From Thiocystis violacea (GTDB lineage Bacteria > Pseudomonadota > Gammaproteobacteria > Chromatiales > Chromatiaceae), in NCBI RefSeq assembly GCF_016583575.1, contig NZ_NRRG01000019.1:1-64000 (forward strand): a DNA stretch of 64,000 nucleotides. Reading direction: 5' to 3'. This document shows positions 9,106-18,285 of the stretch, in pieces (the stretch's first letter is position 1; every line of letters starts with the position of its first letter). The position numbers were made by a program, and so were the translations under genes. The notes beneath the pieces are model-generated. The model searched no databases. It saw nothing but the letters and a program-made list of their open reading frames with translations, and was not told the DNA's origin.

Positions 9106-9758
9106 TGGCCACTCGCCGCGTCAAAATCTTCAGTCTGTTCGAGCGCTTCTGGCACTGGTCGCAGATGCTTCTGATCATGTTCCTGATGTTCACCGGATTC
9201 GGGTTGCATGGATTCCATCATCTGCTGGATTTCCAGGCCGCCGTGACACTGCATACGCTCGCCGCCGCCGCGCTGCTGCTGCTGTGGGCCTTTAGTATCT
9301 TCTGGCTCTTCACGACCCGGAACTGGCGTCATTTCATCCCGACCGTCAAGGGGATGTGGGGGGTGCTACGCTTCTATATCCTCGGGATCTTCAAGGGCGA
9401 ACGCCACCCCTACCGCAAGGCCTTCTGGCGCAAGCACAATCCATTGCAGGCCCTGACCTACCTGATGCTCAAGATCGTGCTGTTCCCGCTGATCTGGGTC
9501 TCGGGCTTGACCTATGTCTTCTATTTCGTATGGCGCGACGCCTCCCATGCGACCGCCTGGCTGGAGGGAGTGGCGCTGGTGCATACCGCGGCGGCCTTCA
9601 CGATTCTGACCTTCGCCATCATTCACGTCTATATGCTGACCACCGGGCACTCGTTCCGCGAGCACCTGATGCCCATGATCAACGGTTTCGACGAGGTGGA
9701 TCTGACCCCCGAGGAAGAGGCCTACCTGCTTAAGGATCAGCCCGAGATCATCCGCTAG
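9105..9758 (+). CDS. Cytochrome b561-type membrane subunit partnering the octaheme cytochrome
   Basis: 217 residues, four or five hydrophobic helices, with the family's paired His residues: FERFWHWSQ in helix 1, HGFHH and LHT around helix 2, and VHT and IIHVYM in the last helices. These could ligate two hemes b. Translationally coupled to the octaheme cytochrome by the TGATG overlap. By analogy with membrane diheme cytochromes that serve hydrogenases and formate dehydrogenases, it probably exchanges electrons between the quinone pool and the octaheme protein. The C-terminus is acidic and cytosolic. Confidence 0.85.
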   Translation: MATRRVKIFSLFERFWHWSQMLLIMFLMFTGFGLHGFHHLLDFQAAVTLHTLAAAALLLLWAFSIFWLFTTRNWRHFIPTVKGMWGVLRFYILGIFKGERHPYRKAFWRKHNPLQALTYLMLKIVLFPLIWVSGLTYVFYFVWRDASHATAWLEGVALVHTAAAFTILTFAIIHVYMLTTGHSFREHLMPMINGFDEVDLTPEEEAYLLKDQPEIIR

Positions 9759-9773
9759 ACGTCAAGCCTGGGC

Positions 9774-9795
9774 CGGCGCGGATGGATCCGCGCCG
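9774..9795. terminator. Hairpin between convergent genes
   Basis: CGGCGCGGAT pairs perfectly with ATCCGCGCCG around a GG centre, in the 51-bp gap between the cytochrome b gene and ubiT. No T-tract is present, so terminator function is only likely. Confidence 0.4.
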
Positions 9796-9809
9796 CCCCG
9801 GAGCCGGGA

Positions 9810-10274
9810 TCAGCGGCCCGGAAAGCGCATGCTCGCCATCCGATCCAGGGCCCGCATCATGGGTGCCCACCGTGCCGGCGGCTCGAAGGCATCGAGGAAA
9901 TTCTTGAGATAAAGCCCCAACTCGGTGTCCCCCGACATCCGCAGTCGACGCTGAAAGAAGAGCGTATCCGCATCCTCGCGACGCGCCGCGAGCAGCAGGA
10001 ATTCGTGCAGTCCGCCGGAGATCGAGGCATCGCCCGGCTTGTCGTCGCCATATCCCCGAATCCGCCCATCGGCGAGACCCAGTCGATAGCGAACCCCGAT
10101 GTCATCGATCTCGATCGCGATTCGACGATTCATCAGAAAATCCAACTCGCCCTCCTCCAGGGACTCTTTCATGACCTGATTGAGCAGGGTCGCGAGTGCT
10201 CGGCTGTGGAGAACGCTCGGGACCAAACGTAGCGGGAAGGTCAAGGGGTACAGCAAACGAAGCGGAGCAGACAT
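9810..10274 (-). CDS. ubiT: UbiT-like SCP2-domain ubiquinone accessory protein
   Basis: 154 residues from the Met at 10274 (MSAPLRLLYPL). The protein is an SCP2 sterol-carrier-type domain with the UbiT/YhbT signature DTLFFQRRLRMSGDTELGLYLKNFLDA. In E. coli UbiT supports the oxygen-independent ubiquinone pathway together with UbiU and UbiV. Those two genes are not adjacent here. A quinone role under anoxia fits an anaerobic phototroph. The frame is open upstream to 10385 but that extension does not resemble the family. It diverges from the DUF808 gene. Confidence 0.8.
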   Translation of the reverse strand: MSAPLRLLYPLTFPLRLVPSVLHSRALATLLNQVMKESLEEGELDFLMNRRIAIEIDDIGVRYRLGLADGRIRGYGDDKPGDASISGGLHEFLLLAARREDADTLFFQRRLRMSGDTELGLYLKNFLDAFEPPARWAPMMRALDRMASMRFPGR

Positions 10275-10402
10275 GGCGATGATCTCGATCGAATCGTTCG
10301 GGAAAAATAGCGGCGAATTTTCCCCCCTCTCCTGGCTCGACACAAGGGAATGACGCAGGTGAAATAGGCCATTCCAAACAGACATCGGGAAATAATGGAA
10401 TC

Positions 10403-11344
10403 ATGGCCACCAGCCTTCTCGCGCTACTCGACGATATCGCCACCGTTCTGGACGATGTCTCCCTGCTGACCAAGGTCGCGGCCAAGAAAACCGCCAGCGT
10501 GCTCGGAGACGATCTGGCCCTCAATGCCGAGCAGGTGCGCGGCGTACGCGCCGAACGCGAACTCCCCGTGGTCTGGGCCGTCTTCAAGGGCTCATTCCTG
10601 AACAAGCTCATCCTGGTTCCGACCGCGCTCGCGATCAGCGCCCTCGCCCCCTGGGCCATCCTGCCGCTGTTGATGATCGGCGGACTTTATCTGTGCTTCG
10701 AGGGGGTCGAAAAACTCGCCCATGCCTATCCGCGCGACAAGGCCGGATCCAAGGCCCACCATGCCGAGTTGACCGCCGCCCTGGAAGATCCAGGCGTGGA
10801 TCTCCTGGCCCTGGAGAAGACCAAGATCAAGGGGGCCGTGCGCACGGATTTCATTCTCTCGGCGGAGATCATCGTCATCACCCTGGGCACGGTGGAGCAG
10901 GCGGGCTTCATGACTCAGATCATCGTTCTAAGCGGAATCGCCATTCTCATGACCCTGGGTGTTTACGGCCTGGTCGCCGGCATCGTCAAGCTCGATGACG
11001 CCGGCCTCCATCTCAGCCGCCGTGACGGCGCGGGCCTCCTGAATTCCTGGTTACGCGCCCTGGGACGCGGCCTCCTGAACGTCGCTCCCTGGCTGATGAA
11101 GGCGCTCTCCGTGGCGGGAACCATCGCCATGTTCCTGGTCGGTGGCGGCATCATCGCCCATGGACTTCCCATGGTTCATCATTGGATCGAGCACCTGGGC
11201 GAGAGTGTCACGGCCATCGCCGGCATCGGCCCCTTTCTCGGCGCCATCACCCCCATGACCTTGAACGCCTTGGTTGGTCTCGCCGCAGGCGCGCTCGCCC
11301 TAGGCGTTCATGCCCTAGTCGTCAGAGGACTAAACAAAGACTGA
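10403..11344 (+). CDS. DUF808 (YedI-like) inner-membrane protein
   Basis: 313 residues of the DUF808 family. The N-terminal [30 protein letters not shown] and [19 protein letters not shown] segments are diagnostic. Several hydrophobic helices follow ([36 protein letters not shown], and a C-terminal pair ending in [10 protein letters not shown]). Function is not established. Transcription probably ends at the hairpin at 11382. Confidence 0.85.
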   Translation: MATSLLALLDDIATVLDDVSLLTKVAAKKTASVLGDDLALNAEQVRGVRAERELPVVWAVFKGSFLNKLILVPTALAISALAPWAILPLLMIGGLYLCFEGVEKLAHAYPRDKAGSKAHHAELTAALEDPGVDLLALEKTKIKGAVRTDFILSAEIIVITLGTVEQAGFMTQIIVLSGIAILMTLGVYGLVAGIVKLDDAGLHLSRRDGAGLLNSWLRALGRGLLNVAPWLMKALSVAGTIAMFLVGGGIIAHGLPMVHHWIEHLGESVTAIAGIGPFLGAITPMTLNALVGLAAGALALGVHALVVRGLNKD

Positions 11345-11381
11345 TCGAACCGAATCGAAGCCGATCCGCTCGCCCAATTGA

Positions 11382-11405
11382 AAAACCCCGCCGAAGCGAG
11401 GTTTT
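11382..11405 (+). terminator. Rho-independent terminator after the DUF808 gene
   Basis: AAAACC at 11382 pairs with GGTTTT at the other end, with one mismatch inside the stem and a CGAA loop. It lies about 40 bp after the stop codon and has A- and T-runs on both sides, so it may work in both directions. Confidence 0.6.
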
Positions 11406-11430
11406 GTCCGTCGTCGGTAAGGACGCCGTG

Positions 11431-11515
11431 GGCGGGTGCCGGCGGCCAGGGAGTCGATGTGGCCGTAGAGGAGTCGCCGCCGGTTGTGTGGGTGACGTTG
11501 CCTTGACCCAGGTTG
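11431..11515 (-). pseudogene. Decayed fragment of cbbM (form II RuBisCO)
   Basis: About 80 bp that align with 12526-12605 of the intact cbbM, in the same orientation. The shared core includes GGAGTCGATGTGGCCGTA and GACGTTGCC, with scattered substitutions and a small indel that shifts the frame. It corresponds to the conserved RuBisCO loop around [17 protein letters not shown] (residues about 383-409). It has no start codon or open frame and is a relic of a duplication or recombination. Confidence 0.8.
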
Positions 11516-11534
11516 CCGACCTGCCCCAGATCAA

Positions 11535-11555
11535 ACTAAACTCATTGAACTTAGT
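11535..11555 (+). promoter_or_regulatory. Inverted repeat ahead of the toxin-antitoxin operon
   Basis: ACTAA (11535-11539) and TTAGT (11551-11555) form a short inverted repeat 18 bp before the antitoxin ATG. Phd/VapB-type antitoxins usually bind such sites to repress their own operon. A TTGAAC -35-like hexamer overlaps it. Confidence 0.4.
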
Positions 11556-11573
11556 CTATTTCGCCCGACTGCC

Positions 11574-11819
11574 ATGCGCACCATCAATATCCATGAAGCC
11601 AAGACCCATCTGTCGCGCCTCGTCGAGCAAGCGGCGGCCGGAGAACCCTTCGTGATCGCCAAGGCCGGTCGTCCCCTGGTTAAGGTCTTGCCATTGGACG
11701 CGCCCGAGTCCGGCCAGATACGACGGCTGGGTTTCATGACCGGACAGATCGCCGTGCCGGATGATTTCGATCGTCTGGGCCAGGACGCCATCGCAAATCT
11801 CTTCGCGGGGCAGGTATGA
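11574..11819 (+). CDS. Phd/YefM-family antitoxin
   Basis: 81 residues. The N-terminal INIHEAKTHLSRLVEQAAAGEPFVIAKAGRPLVKVLP is the standard Phd/YefM DNA-binding fold, and the C-terminal tail (FDRLGQDAIANLFAGQV) is the part expected to wrap the toxin. It overlaps the PIN toxin by four bases (ATGA), typical of translational coupling. Probably neutralises the toxin and represses the operon through the inverted repeat just upstream. Confidence 0.9.
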   Translation: MRTINIHEAKTHLSRLVEQAAAGEPFVIAKAGRPLVKVLPLDAPESGQIRRLGFMTGQIAVPDDFDRLGQDAIANLFAGQV

Positions 11820-12202
11820 GACTGCTGCTGGATACCCATCTGCTGCTGTGGGCCGCCGGCCTGCCGGAGCGACTCACCACCGAGGCCCGCGCGTTACTCG
11901 ACGCACCCGAGCATGCGCTCTATTTCAGTGCCGCCAGCCTTTGGGAAATCGTCATCAAGCAGGGACTCGGTCGTGACGATTTTCAGGTCGATGCACGCCT
12001 GCTGCGGCGCGGCCTACTGGACAACGGTTATCAGGATCTGCCCATCACCAGCGTCCATACCCTGATGGTCGAAACCCTGCCCGCCATTCATAAAGATCCC
12101 TTCGACCGCATCCTCATTGCGCAAGCGATGGCGGACGGCATGACACTCTTGACCACGGACGCTCTGGTGTCCCGGTATCCAGGCCCGATCCGCAAGGTTT
12201 GA
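11816..12202 (+). CDS. PIN-domain ribonuclease toxin (VapC type)
   Basis: 128 residues of the PIN family, metal-dependent RNases. Acidic active-site residues are present: Asp in LLLDTHLLLW, Glu in SLWEIVIKQ, Asp in KDPFDRILIAQA and Asp in LLTTDALV. The pairing with a Phd-type antitoxin, rather than AbrB-type VapB, is common. The module lies between the cbbM relic and the 3' end of intact cbbM, on the opposite strand to both. Confidence 0.9.
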   Translation: MRLLLDTHLLLWAAGLPERLTTEARALLDAPEHALYFSAASLWEIVIKQGLGRDDFQVDARLLRRGLLDNGYQDLPITSVHTLMVETLPAIHKDPFDRILIAQAMADGMTLLTTDALVSRYPGPIRKV

Positions 12203-12265
12203 CGAAGCATCGCGAACCACCGACAGGCGTTACCGGACAACCAGCAACGGGCGGTATATGGACCA

Positions 12266-12298
12266 ACAAAAAGGCCCGGCAACCAGGTTGCCGGGCCA
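12266..12298 (-). terminator. Strong Rho-independent terminator of cbbM
   Basis: GGCCCGGCAAC and GTTGCCGGGCC form a perfect 11-bp stem with a CAG loop (about 12274-12298). On the minus strand it is followed by a T-run (AAAAA at 12268-12272 on the plus strand). It lies about 60 bp after the cbbM stop. Confidence 0.85.
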
Positions 12299-12357
12299 GG
12301 GATCGAACTGACGGGCGACTTTTGAGGTCGCCTCGCCCAGCGGGTCGTCCGCCGGGA

Positions 12358-13752
12358 TTATTTCTCCAGCGCGACCGACCCCAACTCCTTGCGCCAGCCT
12401 GGGAAGAGCTTGTCGGCGTCCTCCGGGAAGGACGCGAAGGCGCGGGCGAATTCCTTGTGCTCCTTGGCGTAGGCGATCGGGTCGGATCCGGACTTCCAGC
12501 ACTCGTAGGCCTGACGCAGCGAACGGGCGCCGGCGGCCGGGGAGTCGATGTGGCCGTAGGAGCCACCGCCGGCGGTGTTGATGACGTTGCCGTGGCCCAG
12601 GTTCTTGAAGAAGCCGGGCAGACGCAGGGCGTTCATGCCGCCGGAGATGATCGGGGCGGTGGGCTTCATGCCGTACCACTTCTGGAAGTAGACCGGACCC
12701 TCGCACTCATCGCGCTCGATCATGTAGGCGATGATGCGATCATCCGCCCCACCTTCCATCTTGCCGTAGCCCATGGTGCCAACATGGATGCCGGAGGCGC
12801 CTTGCAGACGTGCCATCTTGGCCAGCACGAAGGCGGTGTAGCCGCGATTGGACGAGGGCGAGGTGATCATGCCGTGACCGGCGCGGTGATAGTGCAGGTA
12901 CTGGTTGGGGTACTGACGACGCGCGGTGGTGATCATGCCGGGACCACCGACGAAGCCATCGACCAGGAAGGCGAGCTTGTCGGCGTCAGAGCCGAAGGTC
13001 TCCAGGGCGAAGTCGGCGCGGGCGCACATCTCGTAGTGGTCGTCGGCGGTGATGTTCATCGAGAACAGCTTGGCCTCGCCGGTCTCGTCCTGGGCGCGTT
13101 TCATGGCGTCATAGACCAGCGGCATGACCTTCTTGATCGGGGCGAACGTCTGGTTGCCCTGCGGCTCGTCGTTCTTGATGAAGTCGCCGCCAAGCCAGAA
13201 CTGGTAGGCCGCTTCCGCGAAGGGTTCCGGACGCAGACCCAGCTTGGGCTTGATGATGGTCCCGGCGATATAGCCGCCGTCCTTGACCGGGCGGCCGAGG
13301 ATGCGCCAGAGGTCGGAGATGTCCTTGGCCGGACCGTCGAACAACTGGATGGCGCGCGGCGGCACATGGAAGTCGACCATCTGGCCGTATTCGATGTCGC
13401 CCATGCCCTGATTGTTGCCGATCGTCAGGGTCAGGAAGGAGACCAGCATCATGCGGCCGTCGGTGACGTTGCGGTCGAAGAGATCCAGCGGATAGGCGAT
13501 GCGCATATCCTCCTTGGCCTCGTCGATGTAATAGACCAGCGCATCGACGCCCTTGGTGAAGTCGTCGGTGGTGCAGACCTCCACGTTGGTGCCGGTGGAG
13601 GACTCGGCGGCGAAATGCGCCGCGGCCTCCAGGTAGCCGTGACCGGCCTTCGGCTTCATGCGATAGGCGCAGAGGATGTGGTTGCCACCCTCGATCAGAT
13701 CGACTTCCTTCAGGCTCAGGTCGGAATAACGTGATGACTGGTCAAGTGCCAT
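12358..13752 (-). CDS. cbbM: Ribulose-1,5-bisphosphate carboxylase/oxygenase, form II
   Basis: 464 residues, the usual length of form II RuBisCO, which fixes CO2 onto RuBP in the Calvin cycle as a large-subunit-only enzyme. The catalytic motifs are complete: [10 protein letters not shown] with Lys about 168, [14 protein letters not shown] with the carbamylated Lys about 193 and the metal ligands Asp195 and Glu196, and HRAGHG. The ribosome binding site AGGGAAG precedes the ATG. No small subunit, cbbQ/cbbO or divergent cbbR is next to it; it is flanked by an AI-2E-family permease gene upstream and a toxin-antitoxin pair downstream, and it has its own terminator. Form II enzymes have low CO2/O2 specificity and suit low-oxygen, high-CO2 conditions. 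Confidence 0.98.
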   Translation of the reverse strand: MALDQSSRYSDLSLKEVDLIEGGNHILCAYRMKPKAGHGYLEAAAHFAAESSTGTNVEVCTTDDFTKGVDALVYYIDEAKEDMRIAYPLDLFDRNVTDGRMMLVSFLTLTIGNNQGMGDIEYGQMVDFHVPPRAIQLFDGPAKDISDLWRILGRPVKDGGYIAGTIIKPKLGLRPEPFAEAAYQFWLGGDFIKNDEPQGNQTFAPIKKVMPLVYDAMKRAQDETGEAKLFSMNITADDHYEMCARADFALETFGSDADKLAFLVDGFVGGPGMITTARRQYPNQYLHYHRAGHGMITSPSSNRGYTAFVLAKMARLQGASGIHVGTMGYGKMEGGADDRIIAYMIERDECEGPVYFQKWYGMKPTAPIISGGMNALRLPGFFKNLGHGNVINTAGGGSYGHIDSPAAGARSLRQAYECWKSGSDPIAYAKEHKEFARAFASFPEDADKLFPGWRKELGSVALEK

Positions 13753-13863
13753 TGAACTTCCCTACGGATGGTGAGCGGGCTCGCGCCCATGGAGCAAAGG
13801 GGATCACGAGTGAAATACTCCAACTCGTCGAGCAATCTTCCCCCGCCTGATTTCCGCAAAGAA

Positions 13864-13915
13864 TAAATGTTTATTTTTTATAATGATATTCTGATTATCT
13901 TATGCGTCTGATAAG
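13864..13915 (-). promoter_or_regulatory. AT-rich cbbM control region with a LysR-type (CbbR-like) site
   Basis: In the 180-bp gap upstream of cbbM the sequence becomes markedly AT-rich. It contains CTTATGCGTCTGATAAG (13899-13915), an inverted repeat matching the T-N11-A / TTA-N7-TAA layout bound by LysR regulators such as CbbR. The site is about 150 bp before the cbbM start; the AT-rich stretch between could hold the promoter. No cbbR gene is in the window. Confidence 0.45.
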
Positions 13916-13932
13916 TTTTTACTTATGCATCC

Positions 13933-15153
13933 TCACCACTCGATTCCGCCTCCGGCCGAGAAGACTTCCGACGATCCCTGGCCTTCCGACCGCTCCCTCG
14001 CTGGATCCAGAGCGTCGGGCTGGCCGGCCTCCTTGGGCTCCGGGCGCCGACCCCCGACATCCTCCAGCACTAAATTCACGTCCGGCAACACATCGTCGAA
14101 CTCCACGCCATAGATCTCCCAGATGGAGATGAGCAGCGAGGCGATGAGTGGGCCGATGAAGAGCCCGGCAATCCCGAACATGAAGATGCCGCCGAGCGTG
14201 CTGAAGAAGATCATCAGCTCGTGCATCTTGGTGTCCTTGCCCACCAGCATGGGACGCAGCACATTGTCCAGACTGCCGACGACCAGCCCGCAGAAGAGCC
14301 CCAGCGCGACCCCGGTGACGACATGGCCCTGGGCGACGAGCACGACGACGGCCGGAATCCAGACGAGGGCGGCGCCCACGTTGGGGATGATCGAGAGGAC
14401 GGCCATGACCGTCCCCCAGAACACGGCGTTGTCGATACCGGCGACGGCGAAAGCGATGCCCGCCAGACTCCCCTGCAACACCCCGATCAAAAAGGATCCC
14501 TTGAGGGTCGCTCGGGTCACCGAGGTGAATTTGTCGAGCATCAGACGCTCGTCGCTGGTTTTGAGCGGCAGGTAGTAGAGAATCTTCAGGATCAGCTTCG
14601 GCCCGTCCATCAGCAGGAAATACATGCTGTAGAGGAGCACGAAGGCCATGAAAATGAAATTGACGGTCTTGAGGGTGACGGAAGAGACCCAGTCCACCAG
14701 CAAGCGGCTGATCAGGGTCGCCCCTTGGCCGGCCTGCTCGATGATCAGATCCCGGTGCTGGATCACCTGATCGTAGAACGGCAGGTGGCCGAGATAGGCC
14801 ATGAGTTCGGTCGGATCCTCGATCACGCCCTTGACCGAGACCGAGATCAACTGGCTGACATCCAACGCCTGACCGACCAGGACGCCGATCAGAAGCGCCA
14901 CCGGAATCAGCACCATGACCGCCATGAGCAGTAGGGTCAGAAGCGAGGCCAGATGGCGGTTGCCGCCAAGCGCGTCTTGCAGTCGCAGAAAGAGTGGACG
15001 CGCCAGGGCGCTGAAGAGTCCGGCGAGAAAGAGCGCCATCAGGAACGGCTGGATCATGGCGAGGAAGAGCGCCGAGATCCCGACCGTCATCAAGAGGACG
15101 ACACCCTTGGTCAAGGTGTCCTGATTCATGTCAGCCATCAAGGTATCCGCCAT
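13933..15153 (-). CDS. AI-2E family transporter / PerM-like permease
   Basis: 406 residues with about seven or eight hydrophobic helices in the AI-2E/PerM arrangement. Recognisable parts are TKGVVLLMTVGISALFLAMIQ at the N-terminus, the long FIFMAFVLLYSMYFLLMDG helix, GVLQGSLAGIAFAVAGI, SIIPNVGAALVWIPAVVVL and DNVLRPMLVGK. The last 50 residues are a charged, disordered cytosolic tail. Known members export autoinducer-2 or act as Na+/H+ antiporters; substrate here is unknown. Same strand as cbbM with 180 bp between them, so probably a separate transcript. Confidence 0.85.
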   Translation of the reverse strand: MADTLMADMNQDTLTKGVVLLMTVGISALFLAMIQPFLMALFLAGLFSALARPLFLRLQDALGGNRHLASLLTLLLMAVMVLIPVALLIGVLVGQALDVSQLISVSVKGVIEDPTELMAYLGHLPFYDQVIQHRDLIIEQAGQGATLISRLLVDWVSSVTLKTVNFIFMAFVLLYSMYFLLMDGPKLILKILYYLPLKTSDERLMLDKFTSVTRATLKGSFLIGVLQGSLAGIAFAVAGIDNAVFWGTVMAVLSIIPNVGAALVWIPAVVVLVAQGHVVTGVALGLFCGLVVGSLDNVLRPMLVGKDTKMHELMIFFSTLGGIFMFGIAGLFIGPLIASLLISIWEIYGVEFDDVLPDVNLVLEDVGGRRPEPKEAGQPDALDPARERSEGQGSSEVFSAGGGIEW

Positions 15154-15286
15154 TGCGCGACCAGGCCAGGTCCGATGGCTCGCAGTCTAGAGTAAGAGCC
15201 GCCAGCTTTCAGCCGCCAGTCACGCGATGGCGGTCAGCCCCGTGATCGCGGTCCGCGAGCCGGGGTCTGGCGACTCTCGACGCGCC

Positions 15287-16690
15287 TCAGTGACCGCCGC
15301 CCTTGAGCGCGCTGTTCATGCCGTCGATGGTGTCCTTGGCGTCGCCGAACACCAGGTAGGTGTTGTCCTGATAGAAGAGCAGGTTGTCCACGCCCGAGTA
15401 GCCCGGACGCATGGAGCGCTTGAGGAAATAGACCTGGCGCGCGCGTCCCGCCTCCAGGATCGGCATCCCGTAGATGGGGCTGGTCTTGTCCTCCTTGGCC
15501 GCCGGGTTGACCACGTCGTTGGCCCCGACCACCAGCACCACGTCGGCGCTCGGGAACTCGGGGTTGATCTCGTCCATCTCCAGAACCTGATCGTAAGGGA
15601 TGTCCGCCTCGGCCAGCAGCACGTTCATGTGACCCGGCATGCGCCCGGCGACCGGGTGGATGGCGAACTTGACCTCGACGCCCCGCGCCATGAGCAGTTC
15701 CATCAGCTCCTTCAACGAGTGCTGGGCCTGGGCCACCGCCATGCCGTAACCGGGGACGATGATGACCTTGCCGGCATCCTCCATCCAGTAGACCGCGTCC
15801 TCGATGGCCGCCGACTTGACACCCTTCTCCGCCGCCTGCGCCCCGGCGCTCTCGCCCGCCGCGCCGCTGTCCGATCCGAAGCCGCCGAAGACGACGTTGA
15901 GGATGGAGCGATTCATGGCCTTGCACATGATGTAGGACAGAATCGCGCCCGAGCAGCCGACCAGGGCGCCGACGATGATCAGCAGATTGTTGTGCAGCGT
16001 GAAGCCGGTCGCCGCCGCCGCCCAACCCGAATAGCTGTTCAGCATCGAGATGATGACCGGCATGTCCGCCCCGCCGATCGGGATGATGAGGGTCACGCCG
16101 AGCGTGAAGGCCAGCAGGGTCATGAGGATCAGCGAAACCAGGCTGCCGGTCATGGCGAAATGGACCGCCAGCGTCACGGTCGCCAGACCGATGAGGGCAT
16201 TGAGCAGGTGCTGGCCCTTGAACTTGACCGGGGCGCCGCTGAGCAGCCCTTGCAGCTTGCCGAAGGCGATGATGGAGCCGGTGAAGGTGATGGCGCCGAT
16301 CACCACGCCGGCGGAGATCTCGCCCATGAGGACCGCGTTGAGCAGTCCGGCGTCCCGGTAGTGCAGGAAGGTGCCGATACCGACCAGCACCGCCGCCAGA
16401 CCGACGAAGCTGTGCAGGGCGGCGACCAGCTGCGGCATGGCCGTCATCTGGATACGCATGGCGACGATGGTCCCGATCACCGCGCCGCCCGCGATGCCGG
16501 CGATGATGAAGCCGTAGGACTGGACCTCGCGACCGAGCAGCGTCGCCGCGATGGCGATCAGCATGCCGAGCATGGCGTAGAGGTTGCCCCGGCGCGCCGT
16601 CGCCGGATGGGTCAGGCCCTTCAAGCCGAGAATGAAGAGGATCGCCGAAAGGAGATAGGCCAGCGCCTGGTGGTTGACTGAGAAATCCAT
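15287..16690 (-). CDS. pntB: NAD(P) transhydrogenase subunit beta
   Basis: 467 residues. The first half is membrane-embedded (about nine helices, starting LAYLLSAILFILGLKGLTHP) and the second half is the NADP(H)-binding domain III, with VPGYGMAVAQAQH, ADVVLVVGANDVVNPAA and KRSMRPGYSGVDN. Together with the two alpha polypeptides upstream it couples hydride transfer between NADH and NADP+ to proton translocation, supplying NADPH for CO2 fixation. The start lies 12 bp after pntAB. Confidence 0.95.
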   Translation of the reverse strand: MDFSVNHQALAYLLSAILFILGLKGLTHPATARRGNLYAMLGMLIAIAATLLGREVQSYGFIIAGIAGGAVIGTIVAMRIQMTAMPQLVAALHSFVGLAAVLVGIGTFLHYRDAGLLNAVLMGEISAGVVIGAITFTGSIIAFGKLQGLLSGAPVKFKGQHLLNALIGLATVTLAVHFAMTGSLVSLILMTLLAFTLGVTLIIPIGGADMPVIISMLNSYSGWAAAATGFTLHNNLLIIVGALVGCSGAILSYIMCKAMNRSILNVVFGGFGSDSGAAGESAGAQAAEKGVKSAAIEDAVYWMEDAGKVIIVPGYGMAVAQAQHSLKELMELLMARGVEVKFAIHPVAGRMPGHMNVLLAEADIPYDQVLEMDEINPEFPSADVVLVVGANDVVNPAAKEDKTSPIYGMPILEAGRARQVYFLKRSMRPGYSGVDNLLFYQDNTYLVFGDAKDTIDGMNSALKGGGH

Positions 16691-16702
16691 CGGTGAGCGC
16701 CC

Positions 16703-16999
16703 TTACTTCTTTTTCTTGAACATGGAAAGCATCCGGTGGGTCACCAGAAAGCCGCCAAAGACGTTGATCGAGGCCAGCAGCACGGCGACGAATCCGATGA
16801 TCTGAACCAGCAGGCCGGATTCGGGATCGCCCGCGACCAGCAGCGCGCCGACCAGGACGATACCGGAGATGGCATTGGTCAAGGCCACCAGCGGGGTATG
16901 CAGGGAGGGCGTGACGCCCCAGACCACCCAGTAGCCGATGAAACAGGCCAGAACGAAGACATAAAGGGCAACCAGCGAGGGATCGAGTGCCTCGGGCAT
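16703..16999 (-). CDS. pntAB: NAD(P) transhydrogenase subunit alpha, part 2
   Basis: 98 residues from the Met at 16999, which is preceded by AAAGGAG. It holds the three transmembrane helices of the alpha subunit ([57 protein letters not shown]) and ends in a KKKK tail. Separation of alpha into two polypeptides is the Rhodospirillum-type arrangement. The longer frame to 17158 is not family-like. Confidence 0.93.
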   Translation of the reverse strand: MPEALDPSLVALYVFVLACFIGYWVVWGVTPSLHTPLVALTNAISGIVLVGALLVAGDPESGLLVQIIGFVAVLLASINVFGGFLVTHRMLSMFKKKK

Positions 17000-17187
17000 G
17001 TGCGTGACTCCTTTGAATTGGTCAGTGTGCGGTGATCGGTGGACAGCGAGCGGGGATCGGCGGGCAACCGCCTCGATTCGAACCCCGTTCGGGGTCCGCT
17101 TCATTTGGCGCCTGGGCCAAACCGCGTTCGCCTGATCGGCGTGAACGCCGGCTCGCATGAGCCGGCGCGCCTCGCCGCGGACGCGCC

Positions 17188-18285
17188 CTAGACGGAGGCC
17201 CGCGCCAGCATGGCCGCCGTGATGTCGTCCTCGTCCAGATTCTTGAGCTGGGGTCCGGACTCGCCCAGTTCGACCATGATCTCGATCAGGTTCATCAGGT
17301 TGCGGGCATAGAAGGCGCTCGCGTCCGCCGGGACCAGGGCTGGGAAGTTGGTCAGGCCGACGATGGTCACGCCATGCCGCTCGACGATCTCGTCGGCGAC
17401 CGTGAGCGGACAGTTGCCGCCGTTGGCCGCGGCCAGATCGACGATGACCGAACCCGGACGCATCCGCGCGACGACCGCCTCGGTCACCAGGACCGGCGCC
17501 GGCCGGCAGGGTATGAGCGCGGTGGTGATGATGACGTGCGCCTTGGCCAACTCATCGCTCAGCGCCGCCTGCTGGCGCGCCTTGGCTTCGTCGGACAGCT
17601 CCTTGGCGTAACCGCCCTCCCCGGCCCCGCTCTCGCCCAGGTCCAGATCGATCGGCTTGGCGCCGAGCGAGAGGATCTGCTCGCGGGTCTCCGGGCGCAC
17701 GTCATAGGCATGGACATCCGCGCCCAGCCGACGCGCGGTGGCGATCGCCTGCAAGCCGGCGACGCCCGCGCCCAGGACGACAACGCGCGCGGGCTTGGCG
17801 GAGCCGGCCGAGGTCATCATCATGGGCAGGAAGCGGCCGTAACGCGCCGCCGCCTCCAGGGTCGCGCGATAGCCGGCGATGTTGCTCTGCGAGGACAGCG
17901 CATCCATGGACTGGGCGCGCGAGGTGCGCGGCATGCGCTCCATGCCGAGCACCCGGATGTTCTTCGCCAGCATCGACGCCACCAGGGCATCCTCGCCGCA
18001 GCTCTCCAGCAGACCGATGAAGAGTCCGCCCGAGCGCATCTGGGCGACATCCGATTCATCGGGCCGGCGGACCTTCAGGAGCAGATCGACATCATAGGCC
18101 CCGGCGCGATCGGTCAGCCGGGCGCCAGCCTGCTCGTACTCCGCATCCGGATAACCGGCCCGCGTACCGGCGCCGGACTCGACCAGAATGTCGAACCCTT
18201 TCCCAATCAGTTTCTTCACCACGTCCGGCGTGGAAGCGACGCGCGTCTCGCCTGGGCGCGTCTCCAAAGGGATTCCGATCTTCAT
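17188..18285 (-). CDS. pntAA: NAD(P) transhydrogenase subunit alpha, part 1
   Basis: 365 residues from the Met at 18285 ([17 protein letters not shown]), the usual start; the frame is open further upstream but that part is unrelated. This is the soluble NAD(H)-binding domain I. It shows the AlaDH/PNT N-terminal fold, the Rossmann motif [21 protein letters not shown], and [29 protein letters not shown]. First gene of the pntAA-pntAB-pntB operon. Confidence 0.95.
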   Translation of the reverse strand: MKIGIPLETRPGETRVASTPDVVKKLIGKGFDILVESGAGTRAGYPDAEYEQAGARLTDRAGAYDVDLLLKVRRPDESDVAQMRSGGLFIGLLESCGEDALVASMLAKNIRVLGMERMPRTSRAQSMDALSSQSNIAGYRATLEAAARYGRFLPMMMTSAGSAKPARVVVLGAGVAGLQAIATARRLGADVHAYDVRPETREQILSLGAKPIDLDLGESGAGEGGYAKELSDEAKARQQAALSDELAKAHVIITTALIPCRPAPVLVTEAVVARMRPGSVIVDLAAANGGNCPLTVADEIVERHGVTIVGLTNFPALVPADASAFYARNLMNLIEIMVELGESGPQLKNLDEDDITAAMLARASV

